Shown: positions 1 through 6,855, counted from the first letter of the stretch. The stretch: 9,872 bases of DNA from Rhizobiaceae bacterium (GCA_021648425.1 JAKISV010000107.1:1-9872), one strand, 5' to 3'. Translations and numbers: made by a program. The notes: a model not told the origin generated them from the letters alone.

Positions 1-313
1 TGTTTGGATGTAAACGAATTTCTTTTAAGATTGTAACATGCTGTTTCTTTTTCTGAATTTTATCTCTTTTTTGTTGCTCGTAAACAAATTTTCCATAATC
101 AATAATCTTAACAACAGGAGGTTTTGCATTAGGTGCAATCTCAACTAAATCTAGTTCTTTCTCCTCCGCTTTTTGAAGAGCTATTTGAGCAGTAAAAATA
201 CCAAGTGCACTTCCATCAGAATCAAGAAGTCTTACTTCTTTTAGATCTAATAATTCTCTATTAGTTCTGTTTTTATTCTTAGGTTTGTTGTTATACTTTG
301 GATTAAAGCCGAT
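1..313 (-). CDS. infC: Translation initiation factor IF-3, N-terminal part (partial, runs off left edge)
   Basis: IF-3 binds the 30S subunit, keeps 50S off and proofreads start codon and initiator tRNA. About 104 codons are visible, covering the N-terminal domain, the lysine-rich linker and the first strand of the C-terminal domain. Recognisable family segments are EVRLLDSDGSALGIF, ELDLVEIAPNAKPPVVKIIDYGKF (here split: LDLVEIAPNAKPP and then VVKIIDYGKF), the linker QQKRDKIQKKKQ and KEIRLHPN. The usual Cys of KPPVCKI is Val here. No ATG, GTG or TTG lies in frame; an in-frame TAG (the thrS stop) sits four codons upstream. The only start that fits is ATC at 313-311, with GGAGG six bases before it. 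IF-3 genes are known for AUU/AUC starts that IF-3 itself discriminates against, giving autoregulation. Arginine codons are mostly AGA (4 of 5), unlike the genes to the right. It follows thrS by 12 bases and would be cotranscribed with it. Confidence 0.93.
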   Translation of the reverse strand, partial: MGFNPKYNNKPKNKNRTNRELLDLKEVRLLDSDGSALGIFTAQIALQKAEEKELDLVEIAPNAKPPVVKIIDYGKFVYEQQKRDKIQKKKQHVTILKEIRLHPN

Positions 314-324
314 AGCTAACCTCC
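314..324 (-). promoter_or_regulatory. Ribosome binding site that fixes the ATC start of infC
   Basis: On the minus strand GGAGG (324-320) is followed by a six-base spacer and then ATC (313-311). The spacing is ideal, and no standard start codon exists in this frame between the thrS stop and residue 104. The site therefore decides the non-canonical start. Confidence 0.8.
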
Positions 325-325
325 G

Positions 326-2257
326 CTAATTGTTATTAATTTTGTTTTTCACAGATTTTTTCAGATTAGAAACAAATTCATCAATACTTGTTTCACCTTG
401 ATCACCATGTTTATGTTTACGAACTGAAATAGTTCCTTTAGTCATCTCTTTTTCGCCAAGTATTAACATATAAGGAGTCTTTTGAGTCTCCCAATCGCGA
501 ATTTTATAACCAATTTTTTCGTTTCTTTTATCGAATTCAACTCTTATATTTTCATCGAACAATAAAGATACGATTTTTTGAGCATAATCGAAATAGTTTT
601 GTGAAACTGGAATAACTGCTACTTGCACTGGAGCTAACCAGTCTGGAAATGCTCCTCCATAATGCTCTATTAAAACACCCATAAATCTTTCTATGGAACC
701 AAGCAATGCTCTGTGTACCATAAATGGACGATGCTCTTTACCATCTTCACCAATATATTTCATGTTAAAACGTTCAGGCAAGTTAAAATCGAATTGGATT
801 GTACTCATTTGCCACTCGCGATTTAAAGCATCTTTTATCTTGATATCAATTTTAGGTCCGTAGAACGCACCACCACCTTCATCAATTTCATATTCAAGAC
901 CTTCTTTCTCAAGTGCAACCTCAAGTGAGCGTGTTGCTTGTTCCCACAACTCATCATTTCCAGTTACTTTATCTGGACGTGTAGAGACATAATATTTAAG
1001 AGTCTCAAATCCAAATTGCTTCCACATTAAATTCGAAAACCTAATCACTTCAATAATTTCATCTTCAATTTGCTCTTTCGAACAAAAAATGTGTGCATCA
1101 TCCTGTGTAAACCCGCGCACACGCAAAAGTCCGTGAAGAACACCACTTTTTTCGTAACGATAAACTGTTCCAAGTTCAGCCCAACGTAAAGGTAAATCGC
1201 GATAAGAACGCAACTTTGTTTTGTAAATCTCAATATGGAAAGGGCAGTTCATTGGTTTAATGGCAAACACGCGGTCATCTTCGGTCTGCGTGATGAACAT
1301 ATTCTCATGATACCACTCCCAGTGACCGGAGGTTTCCCACATCGCTTTGTCAAGAATCTGCGGAGCGTTGACCTCTTCATAGCCGTGTTCGTCCTGGCGG
1401 CGGCGCATATAGCTCACCAGGTTTTGGAATAAGCGCCAGCCTTTTGAATGCCAGAATACCACACCGGGGCCTTCTTCCTGGAAATGAAACAAATCCATTT
1501 CACGCCCGAGTTTACGATGGTCACGCTTTTCGGCTTCCTCTCGCATAAACATATATTGCTTGAGCTGTTTATCGTCGGCAAATGCAGTGCCGTAGATACG
1601 CGTCAGCATCGTATTGTCTGAATCACCGCGCCAATAGGCCCCGGCAACGCTCATCAGCTTGAATGAATTTCCGATATCGGCAGTTGAACGCATATGAGGA
1701 CCGCGACAAAGATCCGCCCATTCTCCCTGCTTATAAATCTTCAATTCCTGATCTTCCGGAATAGTGTCGATTAACTCGATTTTGTAGGTTTCGCCTTTAT
1801 CGGCAAAAAATGCCTTTGCCTGTTCGCGTGTCCAGACTTCCTTGGTGAATTTATCGTTGCGCGCAATTATCTGGCGCATTTTCTTTTCGATTACCGGTAA
1901 ATCTTCCGGTGTAAACGGTGTGTCGCGGGCAAAATCATAATAGAAGCCGTTTTCAATCACCGGACCAATTGTTACCTGCGTTTCCGGCCATAAATCCTGA
2001 ACAGCCTCAGCCAGCACATGGGCGCAATCGTGGCGGATCAATTCAAGGGCGCGTTCATCGCTGCGGGTAATAATCTCAATTGCGCCATCGGCCATGATCT
2101 CATCTGCAAGATCGCATAATTCGCCATCAAGGCTGATGGCAACGGCCTTTTTTGCCAGAGACTTTGATATTCCTTCAGCCACATCGCGACCGGTAACGCC
2201 CGAATCAAATTGGCGTTCAGAATTATCAGGGAATTTCAGGTTAATAGTTGCAGGCAT
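326..2257 (-). CDS. thrS: Threonyl-tRNA synthetase (full length, apparently mosaic)
   Basis: Class II synthetase that charges tRNA-Thr in the cytoplasm and hydrolyses mis-made Ser-tRNA-Thr. At 643 residues it has the normal length and order: TGS domain (about 1-65), editing domain (about 66-225) with HDCAH at 76-80 and C184/H188 in CRGPH, the catalytic core (about 245-540) and the anticodon-binding domain (about 545-640, with RNEKIGYKIRD). The zinc ligands are present: C338 in MNCP, H389 in QDDAHIF and H515 in MVHRALLGS. The ATG at 2257 has AGGAG six bases upstream. Residues 1-339 look alphaproteobacterial, use no AGA/AGG arginine codon that I found among roughly twenty, and are near 50% GC. 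From residue 340 the DNA is AT-richer, AGA/AGG appears in 5 of about 18 arginine codons, and the protein reads FHIEIYK where alphaproteobacteria usually have a GH motif. The frame is intact across the change, so the product could be functional. Enzyme identity is certain; the origin of the 3' half is not. Confidence 0.97.
   Translation of the reverse strand: MPATINLKFPDNSERQFDSGVTGRDVAEGISKSLAKKAVAISLDGELCDLADEIMADGAIEIITRSDERALELIRHDCAHVLAEAVQDLWPETQVTIGPVIENGFYYDFARDTPFTPEDLPVIEKKMRQIIARNDKFTKEVWTREQAKAFFADKGETYKIELIDTIPEDQELKIYKQGEWADLCRGPHMRSTADIGNSFKLMSVAGAYWRGDSDNTMLTRIYGTAFADDKQLKQYMFMREEAEKRDHRKLGREMDLFHFQEEGPGVVFWHSKGWRLFQNLVSYMRRRQDEHGYEEVNAPQILDKAMWETSGHWEWYHENMFITQTEDDRVFAIKPMNCPFHIEIYKTKLRSYRDLPLRWAELGTVYRYEKSGVLHGLLRVRGFTQDDAHIFCSKEQIEDEIIEVIRFSNLMWKQFGFETLKYYVSTRPDKVTGNDELWEQATRSLEVALEKEGLEYEIDEGGGAFYGPKIDIKIKDALNREWQMSTIQFDFNLPERFNMKYIGEDGKEHRPFMVHRALLGSIERFMGVLIEHYGGAFPDWLAPVQVAVIPVSQNYFDYAQKIVSLLFDENIRVEFDKRNEKIGYKIRDWETQKTPYMLILGEKEMTKGTISVRKHKHGDQGETSIDEFVSNLKKSVKNKINNN
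1238..1264. other. Composition and lineage breakpoint inside thrS (MNCP codons)
   Basis: Hand counts of GC per 60 bases to the right are 30 (1261-1320), 31 (1321-1380), 36 (1381-1440) and 29 (1501-1560). To the left they are 20 (1201-1260), 18 (1021-1080), 15 (541-600) and 18 (361-420), with some conserved stretches at 27-28. Codon choice and protein type change at the same place, residues 335-340 (P-M-N-C-P-F). This is one of the most conserved motifs in the gene, so it is a natural joining point for homologous recombination or for a mis-assembly. Confidence 0.7.
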
Positions 2258-2275
2258 TTGCTTCTCCTATCCAGT

Positions 2276-2293
2276 CCCGCAAACGAGCGCGGG
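2276..2293 (-). promoter_or_regulatory. thrS leader hairpin resembling a tRNA-Thr anticodon arm
   Basis: Read on the thrS mRNA, CCCGC pairs with GCGGG (5 bp) around the loop GCUCGUUU. The loop contains U followed by CGU, a threonine anticodon, about 26-28 bases before the ATG. The hairpin lies eight bases upstream of the AGGAG ribosome binding site (2264-2268). In E. coli, ThrRS represses its own mRNA by binding a leader stem-loop that carries a CGU anticodon-like triplet at a similar distance. The loop here is eight bases rather than seven, and I see no second stem mimicking the rest of the tRNA, so the role is inferred. Confidence 0.4.
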
Positions 2294-2314
2294 TGGTTGT
2301 TCGGAATCGTCATG

Positions 2315-2343
2315 ATTAAATGTGTTTATGTGATTTGTTACAA
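2315..2343 (-). promoter_or_regulatory. Candidate sigma70-type promoter of thrS
   Basis: On the minus strand TTGTAA (2343-2338) and TTTAAT (2320-2315) are separated by 17 bases, matching 4/6 and 5/6 of the -35 and -10 consensus. Transcription would begin near 2308, giving a leader of about 50 bases that includes the hairpin at 2276-2293. Confidence 0.45.
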
Positions 2344-2401
2344 TAGGGCAAGGCGGGTAAAACCGATGGCAAACACTAGGTATATTCTGGAATTCACCGG
2401 T

Positions 2402-4873
2402 TTAAAACAGTCCACCTGTGCCATCAATTATTCCGCGATTGGCATCTGGTGAAACGCTCAACTTTCCGCGAATCATGTCATCGGCAAATCCGATAACTGA
2501 AAACACATCCGGTGGACGGGTGCCTGGTTTGAAGGCTTCCATTATGACTCCGGGCTGTCCGGCTTTGGCAAGAAGGCCGGTTTTACCATCAATTGGCAGC
2601 AGCTTAATTCCCCGTGGCACCCGGAATTCCACCGGCTTTTGATCTTTCAGTGCATTGATCATGAAATCAGTAAATACCGGTGCTGCCAATCCACCACCAG
2701 TGCTTCCACGGCCCATTGGGCGCGGATTGTCATAACCAATATAAACACCCACTGCCAAGTCGACAGAGTATCCAACAAACCACGCATCTTTTTCTTCGTT
2801 GGTAGTACCGGTTTTGCCCGCAATCGGCGCATTGACCTTTTGTACTGACCTGGCTGTGCCGCGTTTTACTACACCTTCCATCATCGAAGTAATCTGATAG
2901 GCCGTCATCGGATCAAGGACCTGCTCGCGTGTATCAACGAGCACCGGTTCTTCCTGATTATCCCAGCTTGTCGCATTGCAGTTATCGCATATACGTTCTT
3001 CATGTTTGAATATTGTTTTACCGTAACGGTCCTGGATGCGGTCAATCAGTGTAGGCGTAATTTTCTTGCCGCCATTGGCCAATACTGAATAGCCAGCCAC
3101 CATGCGCATAACTGTGGTTTCGCCTGCACCCAGCGCCATAGACAATACGGGCATCAGATTATCATAAACACCAAAGCGCTTTGAATATTCGGCTACCAGC
3201 GGCATTCCCATATCTTTTGCCAAACGAACCGTCATCAGGTTTCTTGATTTTTCAATACCCAGCCGCAATGTTGAAGGACCGGCAAATTTGTTGCCATAGT
3301 TTTTGGGTTCCCATATTCCAAGACCTGCACCCTGATCAACTTTGATTGGCGCATCTAAAACCACTGAAGAAGGAGTATAGCCATTGTCCAGTGCTGCCGC
3401 ATAAACGAATGGTTTGAAAGAAGAACCCGGTTGACGCAAAGCCTGCGTCGCGCGGTTAAATTGAGAATTGGCGAATGAAAAGCCCCCTGCCATTGCCAGC
3501 ACCCTGCCTGTATGGGGATCCATTACGGCAATAGCACCGGAGACTTCCGGCGGTTGGCGCAGGAAATAAGCATTGGGTCGCGCCTCATCGCCAACTGATT
3601 CCACAAACACAACATCACCGATTTTCAGCACTTCGCTCGCCAACTTTACCTTACTGGTTTTTTTAACATCAGTGCGCAGGGTCAGCGCCCATTTCATGTC
3701 ATCCAGTATAATTGTACCATTGTCGCGCTCATCACCTAGGGCACCTGATGCTTGTTTGCGTGGCTGCAATCCGACTGTAATGGTAGAATCTTCCGCTGCC
3801 AATACCACTGCCAGTCTCCATTCAGGAACATCGCTCATAGGTTCAAGTTCACCGAAACTTTTCCCCCAATCGACGCCGGATTCCACATTGGCGACAGGAC
3901 CGCGATAACCCCTGGCCTGATCAAATTTTATCAGTCCGTTTTGCAGCGACTTGCGTGCAAGTTTTTGTAGTTTTGGATCAAGCGTTGTTCGAATGGATAA
4001 TCCACCCTCATACAACGCATCAACGCCAAACCGTTCGACAATCTCTCGACGCACTTCTTCGGAAAAATATTCTCCGGCGAAAAGATAGGATGAGCCACGG
4101 CGCGGATTTACACCCAAAGGTGTGGTCTTTGCTTTTTCAACTTCCTCAGCTGTGGCAAACCCGTTGGCCAGCATGCGGTCCAGCACCCAATTGCGCCGTT
4201 CAATGGCTTCTTTGGTTTTGCGAAACGGATGATAATTGTTCGGCGCTTTTGGCAGGGCTGCCATATAGGCCGCCTCCTGCAGATTTATCTGATGCACGGA
4301 TTTATCAAAATAAGTCAGCGCCGTTCCCGCAATGCCATAGGCACCCAGTCCAAAAAATATCTCGTTCAGATAAAGTTCTAAAATACGGTCTTTGGAATAG
4401 GCCTGCTCAATGCGCAGCGCCAATATCGCTTCTTTGATTTTGCGAATATAAGAGCGCTCATTGGAAAGCAGGAAGTTTTTCGCCACCTGTTGCGTAATGG
4501 TTGATGCACCACGCGATCTTCTGCCCGTGCCATAGTTTTGAACATTGTTGATAATCGCACGGCCCAAAGCCATCGGATCAATACCGATATGGCTGTAAAA
4601 ATTCTTGTCCTCAGCGGCAATAAACGCATTTTTCAGCATGTCAGGCACCGCCTGAATAGGCAGGTACAGCCGGCGCTCTTTGGCATATTCGGCAATAAGT
4701 GAGCCGTCACCTGCATATATCCTGCTGGTTACCGGCGGCTCATAGGCATTAAGCACCTCGTAATCAGGCAAATCTTTTGCCAGATCCGAAATAAATATAT
4801 AAAGGCCGGCGGCAACAACAACGGCAATTAAAACGCCCAGGCCAAAAAAGTACCCGATCAGTCGTAAAAACAT
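2402..4873 (-). CDS. mrcA: Penicillin-binding protein 1A (bifunctional glycosyltransferase/transpeptidase)
   Basis: Class A PBP that polymerises lipid II into glycan strands and cross-links stem peptides on the periplasmic face of the inner membrane. Its 823 residues begin with a single membrane anchor (about 5-28). The GT51 domain (about 50-235) has catalytic E88 in AAEDKNFYSH, STITQQVAKN (124-133) and the second glutamate E171 in LNEIFFG. An OB-like insert (about 325-440) follows. The transpeptidase domain (about 445-740) carries SSFK (484-487, nucleophile S484), SRN (543-545) and KTGT (687-690). A CDNC segment (629-632) within the transpeptidase domain resembles one I recall in Rhizobiales PBP1A. 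All catalytic motifs are intact. The ATG at 4873 has AGGA eight to nine bases upstream and directly precedes the membrane anchor. The neighbouring amidase acts on the same polymer. Could also be named ponA. Confidence 0.96.
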   Translation of the reverse strand: MFLRLIGYFFGLGVLIAVVVAAGLYIFISDLAKDLPDYEVLNAYEPPVTSRIYAGDGSLIAEYAKERRLYLPIQAVPDMLKNAFIAAEDKNFYSHIGIDPMALGRAIINNVQNYGTGRRSRGASTITQQVAKNFLLSNERSYIRKIKEAILALRIEQAYSKDRILELYLNEIFFGLGAYGIAGTALTYFDKSVHQINLQEAAYMAALPKAPNNYHPFRKTKEAIERRNWVLDRMLANGFATAEEVEKAKTTPLGVNPRRGSSYLFAGEYFSEEVRREIVERFGVDALYEGGLSIRTTLDPKLQKLARKSLQNGLIKFDQARGYRGPVANVESGVDWGKSFGELEPMSDVPEWRLAVVLAAEDSTITVGLQPRKQASGALGDERDNGTIILDDMKWALTLRTDVKKTSKVKLASEVLKIGDVVFVESVGDEARPNAYFLRQPPEVSGAIAVMDPHTGRVLAMAGGFSFANSQFNRATQALRQPGSSFKPFVYAAALDNGYTPSSVVLDAPIKVDQGAGLGIWEPKNYGNKFAGPSTLRLGIEKSRNLMTVRLAKDMGMPLVAEYSKRFGVYDNLMPVLSMALGAGETTVMRMVAGYSVLANGGKKITPTLIDRIQDRYGKTIFKHEERICDNCNATSWDNQEEPVLVDTREQVLDPMTAYQITSMMEGVVKRGTARSVQKVNAPIAGKTGTTNEEKDAWFVGYSVDLAVGVYIGYDNPRPMGRGSTGGGLAAPVFTDFMINALKDQKPVEFRVPRGIKLLPIDGKTGLLAKAGQPGVIMEAFKPGTRPPDVFSVIGFADDMIRGKLSVSPDANRGIIDGTGGLF

Positions 4874-4980
4874 AAAGTCATTCCTGAATCATTCCACATC
4901 ATATCCTGCCCCGCTGGGCCATAGGTTCAAACATTTGTGGCTATGTCGTGTCATCTTAACAGTCAGTCCAACAGAATCGC

Positions 4981-5009
4981 AATATAGACAAATAAATTGT
5001 TGTAGTTAA
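4981..5009 (-). promoter_or_regulatory. Candidate sigma70-type promoter of mrcA
   Basis: In the 236-base gap between the amidase and mrcA, the minus strand has TTAACT (5009-5004), a 17-base spacer and TATATT (4986-4981), matching 4/6 and 5/6 of consensus. The implied mrcA leader is about 100 bases. I see no convincing T-tailed terminator after the amidase in this gap. Confidence 0.4.
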
Positions 5010-5109
5010 CCCTTGGTTACGTTCTCATAAGCCATCAATATCGTATTTTCCAGTCAAATCGGATCCGTGCTTGATCACTAAAGATTACCCAATCCTCATA
5101 AATCTACAC

Positions 5110-6387
5110 TCACCGAACCCTGTTTGCAAAAAAATGACCTACGGCCTGCGCCAGATGCTGTGCCATTTTATTTCTCCACTTATCTGATTGCAGCAGTTTT
5201 TCATCTTCAATGTTTGATAAATAACCCAATTCCAGCAGAACTGAGGGCACATTGGGGTCTTTCAACACACCAAAAGCAGCAAACCTGTGGGGATTTTTCA
5301 ACAGTTTAATCTCGCTTCCAAACACATTGATGATCTGCCTCGCGAATCGTATTGAGAATTTTTTGGTTTCGCGCGCCGCCAGGTCATCCAGGATATCGGC
5401 AACAACCCCCTGGGCTTCTTCGCCTGCCAGTCCCGCTGTCACATCAGACAGGTTTTTGGTTTCAGCCAGTTTTTTTGCCAGCTCATCAGAAGCCTCACGC
5501 GATAGCGTATAAACAGCAGCGCCACGCACATCTTTTTGCTCCAGCGTATCTGTATGTATCGAGATAAACAGATCTGCCCGCTTTCGCCTGGTAAATTCCA
5601 GACGTTCTTTCAGCGACATGAAAAAATCTTCTTCGCGGGTAAGAAAAACATCAAAAGGCCCTGCCGCCTTCAATGCTTTGGAAAGAATCCGGGCTATTTC
5701 AAGTGTCAGATCTTTTTCAACGGTATTGTTTTCGCCATTTGCACCGCCATCAATGCCTCCGTGACCCGGGTCAAGCACTATCGTAAGGCGCCCGGGCCTT
5801 TTGCTTGATGTGCTCAGCCGATCTCCTTTAGAGGCTACATTACCGCTTTTACCCACAGTATCGCGCTGATTTTCAATTTGCCGCTCAAAATCGGCCATGT
5901 TGATTTTTTCAAGGTCAAGTGTGTAGAGGTAGCGCCCTTGTTGAATTTGTTGAAGTTGTTCAGCGGAAATTTTAACCGGGTCCGATAAAGACATTACTAT
6001 TCTTGAGCGCTCGCGCGCCATTGTCCCGTAACGCAATTCCTCGACCAACCCGCGCGGTTCTATCAATTCGGGCTCCTGAAAACGGAATGCGGTTTTGCTC
6101 ATGTCAATGACCAGCCGCAACGGATTATTCATGTAAAAGGGTTGAAAATCAGCCTTGCTGTCAAGTTCAATCAACAGACGTACACTTTCACCATCACCCA
6201 GCAATCGCCCACTATAGGCAATGGCAGTTTGCATTGCTGCCTTTTCATCACCGCCAGAAATTATATTATCGCGCAGTTGTCTGCCGGCAGCCGAATTTGC
6301 ACCACTTTCCACCTGCTGCGCCAAAGCGGCATAGGGAAAATGCAAAAACCCGATAAACAGAGCAAGGAGCAATCTTCCAAATTTCAT
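5110..6387 (-). CDS. amiC: N-acetylmuramoyl-L-alanine amidase, AMIN + Amidase_3 (AmiC type)
   Basis: Periplasmic zinc amidase that cuts the bond between N-acetylmuramic acid and L-alanine, used in septal peptidoglycan splitting. From the ATG at 6387 it has 425 residues: a signal peptide with hydrophobic core LLLALFIGFL and likely cleavage after ALA (residue 23), an AMIN domain (about 55-155, RLLIELDSKADFQPF and LRLVIDM), a polar linker (about 165-200), and Amidase_3 (about 200-420). Zinc ligands H209 (DPGHGG), E224 (VEKDL) and H278 (SIHTD) and catalytic E386 (LLELGYLSN) are present. A TTG 42 bases further upstream (6429) also opens the frame, but it has no ribosome binding site and would bury the signal peptide behind 14 polar residues, so I chose the ATG. 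The only AGGAG lies 16 bases before that ATG, with a small hairpin between them. Divergent from rne and upstream of mrcA, the usual alphaproteobacterial order. Confidence 0.93.
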   Translation of the reverse strand: MKFGRLLLALFIGFLHFPYAALAQQVESGANSAAGRQLRDNIISGGDEKAAMQTAIAYSGRLLGDGESVRLLIELDSKADFQPFYMNNPLRLVIDMSKTAFRFQEPELIEPRGLVEELRYGTMARERSRIVMSLSDPVKISAEQLQQIQQGRYLYTLDLEKINMADFERQIENQRDTVGKSGNVASKGDRLSTSSKRPGRLTIVLDPGHGGIDGGANGENNTVEKDLTLEIARILSKALKAAGPFDVFLTREEDFFMSLKERLEFTRRKRADLFISIHTDTLEQKDVRGAAVYTLSREASDELAKKLAETKNLSDVTAGLAGEEAQGVVADILDDLAARETKKFSIRFARQIINVFGSEIKLLKNPHRFAAFGVLKDPNVPSVLLELGYLSNIEDEKLLQSDKWRNKMAQHLAQAVGHFFANRVR

Positions 6388-6403
6388 GAAACTATCTGTT
6401 TCA
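6387..6403 (-). promoter_or_regulatory. Hairpin between ribosome binding site and ATG of the amidase gene
   Basis: On the mRNA, TGAAAC (6403-6398) and GTTTCA (6392-6387) form a perfect 6-bp stem with a five-base loop (AGATA). The stem ends on the A of the ATG and begins immediately after AGGAG. Without the fold the spacing is 16 bases, too long; with the fold the two elements are brought together or the start is masked. Confidence 0.4.
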
Positions 6404-6469
6404 CTCCTGATGATTAAAAGCTGAGCCAATAATTACAAAATTCTTACGTTGCAGGGAATCACAAGCGCA

Positions 6470-6478
6470 ATAATAGCA
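6470..6478 (-). promoter_or_regulatory. Possible extended -10 promoter of the amidase gene
   Basis: The minus strand reads TGC followed by TATTAT (5/6 match to -10 with an extended TGn element). No good -35 sits 17 bases upstream. A start near 6463 would give a leader of about 75 bases. Confidence 0.28.
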
Positions 6479-6490
6479 AATTTTAGCAAA
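6474..6490. repeat. Two TAGCAAA direct repeats one helical turn apart
   Basis: TAGCAAA occurs at 6474-6480 and again at 6484-6490, a 10-base period, overlapping the possible amidase -10 element. Such phasing would suit a regulator binding one DNA face, but the sequence is AT-rich and chance is possible. Confidence 0.3.
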
Positions 6491-6504
6491 ATTACGCGTC
6501 AGAA

Positions 6505-6524
6505 TTCTTAACCCCGGGTAAGAA
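6505..6524. repeat. Inverted repeat TTCTTA / TAAGAA around a CCCGGG core
   Basis: TTCTTA (6505-6510) and TAAGAA (6519-6524) flank the eight bases ACCCCGGG, themselves nearly symmetric. It lies about 120 bases upstream of the amidase ATG, between the divergent amidase and rne promoters. It has no T-tract on either side fitting a terminator, so an operator-like DNA palindrome is the more natural reading. Confidence 0.35.
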
Positions 6525-6637
6525 AACATCATCTATCAGGAAATTTCATCGCTTTAGTCTTGTTTTGAAGCTAACAAGCGCTTAGTAAGGAGTGAGGCCG
6601 TATGTCCATTTGACTAAATATTTTTTAATTGGACTTT

Positions 6638-6666
6638 TTGAATATTCATCTTTGTATGACTATATA
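6638..6666 (+). promoter_or_regulatory. Candidate sigma70-type promoter of rne
   Basis: TTGAAT (6638-6643) and TATATA (6661-6666) are separated by exactly 17 bases, each 4/6 to consensus, in the most AT-rich part of the divergent gap. A start near 6673 gives a leader of about 590 bases to the rne ATG. Confidence 0.4.
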
Positions 6667-6689
6667 CAGTTCGGCCCGGCCAGTAATTG

Positions 6690-6729
6690 CGGCAACCGGT
6701 TAGAAAAACCTTTGTTTTTTGAATTGCCG
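6690..6729 (+). promoter_or_regulatory. rne leader stem-loop 1
   Basis: CGGCAA (6690-6695) pairs with TTGCCG (6724-6729), enclosing a smaller GGTT/AACC stem and the tract TTTGTTTTTT. The inner stem plus T-run looks faintly like a terminator, but four base pairs are too weak to call one. Confidence 0.3.
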
Positions 6730-6737
6730 GACATTCC

Positions 6738-6774
6738 GCAGGCCAAAACAACAAACAATCGTGGCTTTGCCTGC
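6738..6774 (+). promoter_or_regulatory. rne leader stem-loop 2
   Basis: GCAGGC (6738-6743) pairs with GCCTGC (6769-6774). With one bulged C the stem extends by AAA/TTT to nine pairs around an unpaired A/C-rich loop, a plausible single-stranded target for an endonuclease. Confidence 0.35.
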
Positions 6775-6824
6775 ACAATATCAGGCGACCGGTCACCGTA
6801 ATAAAGGCAATTTATCCAATTCGA

Positions 6825-6855
6825 GCAGAATTCTTTTGTAATTACGTAATTCTGC
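6825..6855 (+). promoter_or_regulatory. rne leader stem-loop 3 (8-bp perfect inverted repeat)
   Basis: GCAGAATT (6825-6832) and AATTCTGC (6848-6855) are perfect inverted repeats separated by 15 bases. The palindrome AATTACGTAATT overlaps the right arm, offering an alternative fold. No T-tract follows, so it is not a terminator. Confidence 0.45.

Noticed and set aside
3955..4437. 160-codon plus-strand frame opposite mrcA
   Set aside because: It lies wholly antisense to the intact PBP1A coding sequence and has a chance-like composition; the same holds for the other frames opposite mrcA, thrS, amiC and rne.
6602..6613. AAGGAG followed nine bases later by ATG-TCC-ATT-TGA, a three-codon open frame
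   Set aside because: Too short to assess and upstream of the inferred rne transcription start; most likely chance.
6697..6720. Stem GGTT/AACC followed by TTTGTTTTTT, possible intrinsic terminator
   Set aside because: The stem has four pairs, half of them A-T, and lies in the rne leader, where a strong terminator would block rne.
6787..6794. GACCGGTC palindrome
   Set aside because: An 8-base palindrome is expected by chance in a window of this size; no second copy or spacing pattern supports a site.
6592..6801. 69-codon plus-strand frame starting with GTG
   Set aside because: The only purine-rich box (AAGGA) directly abuts the GTG with no spacer, the translation resembles no family I know, and the frame crosses the candidate rne promoter and leader hairpins.
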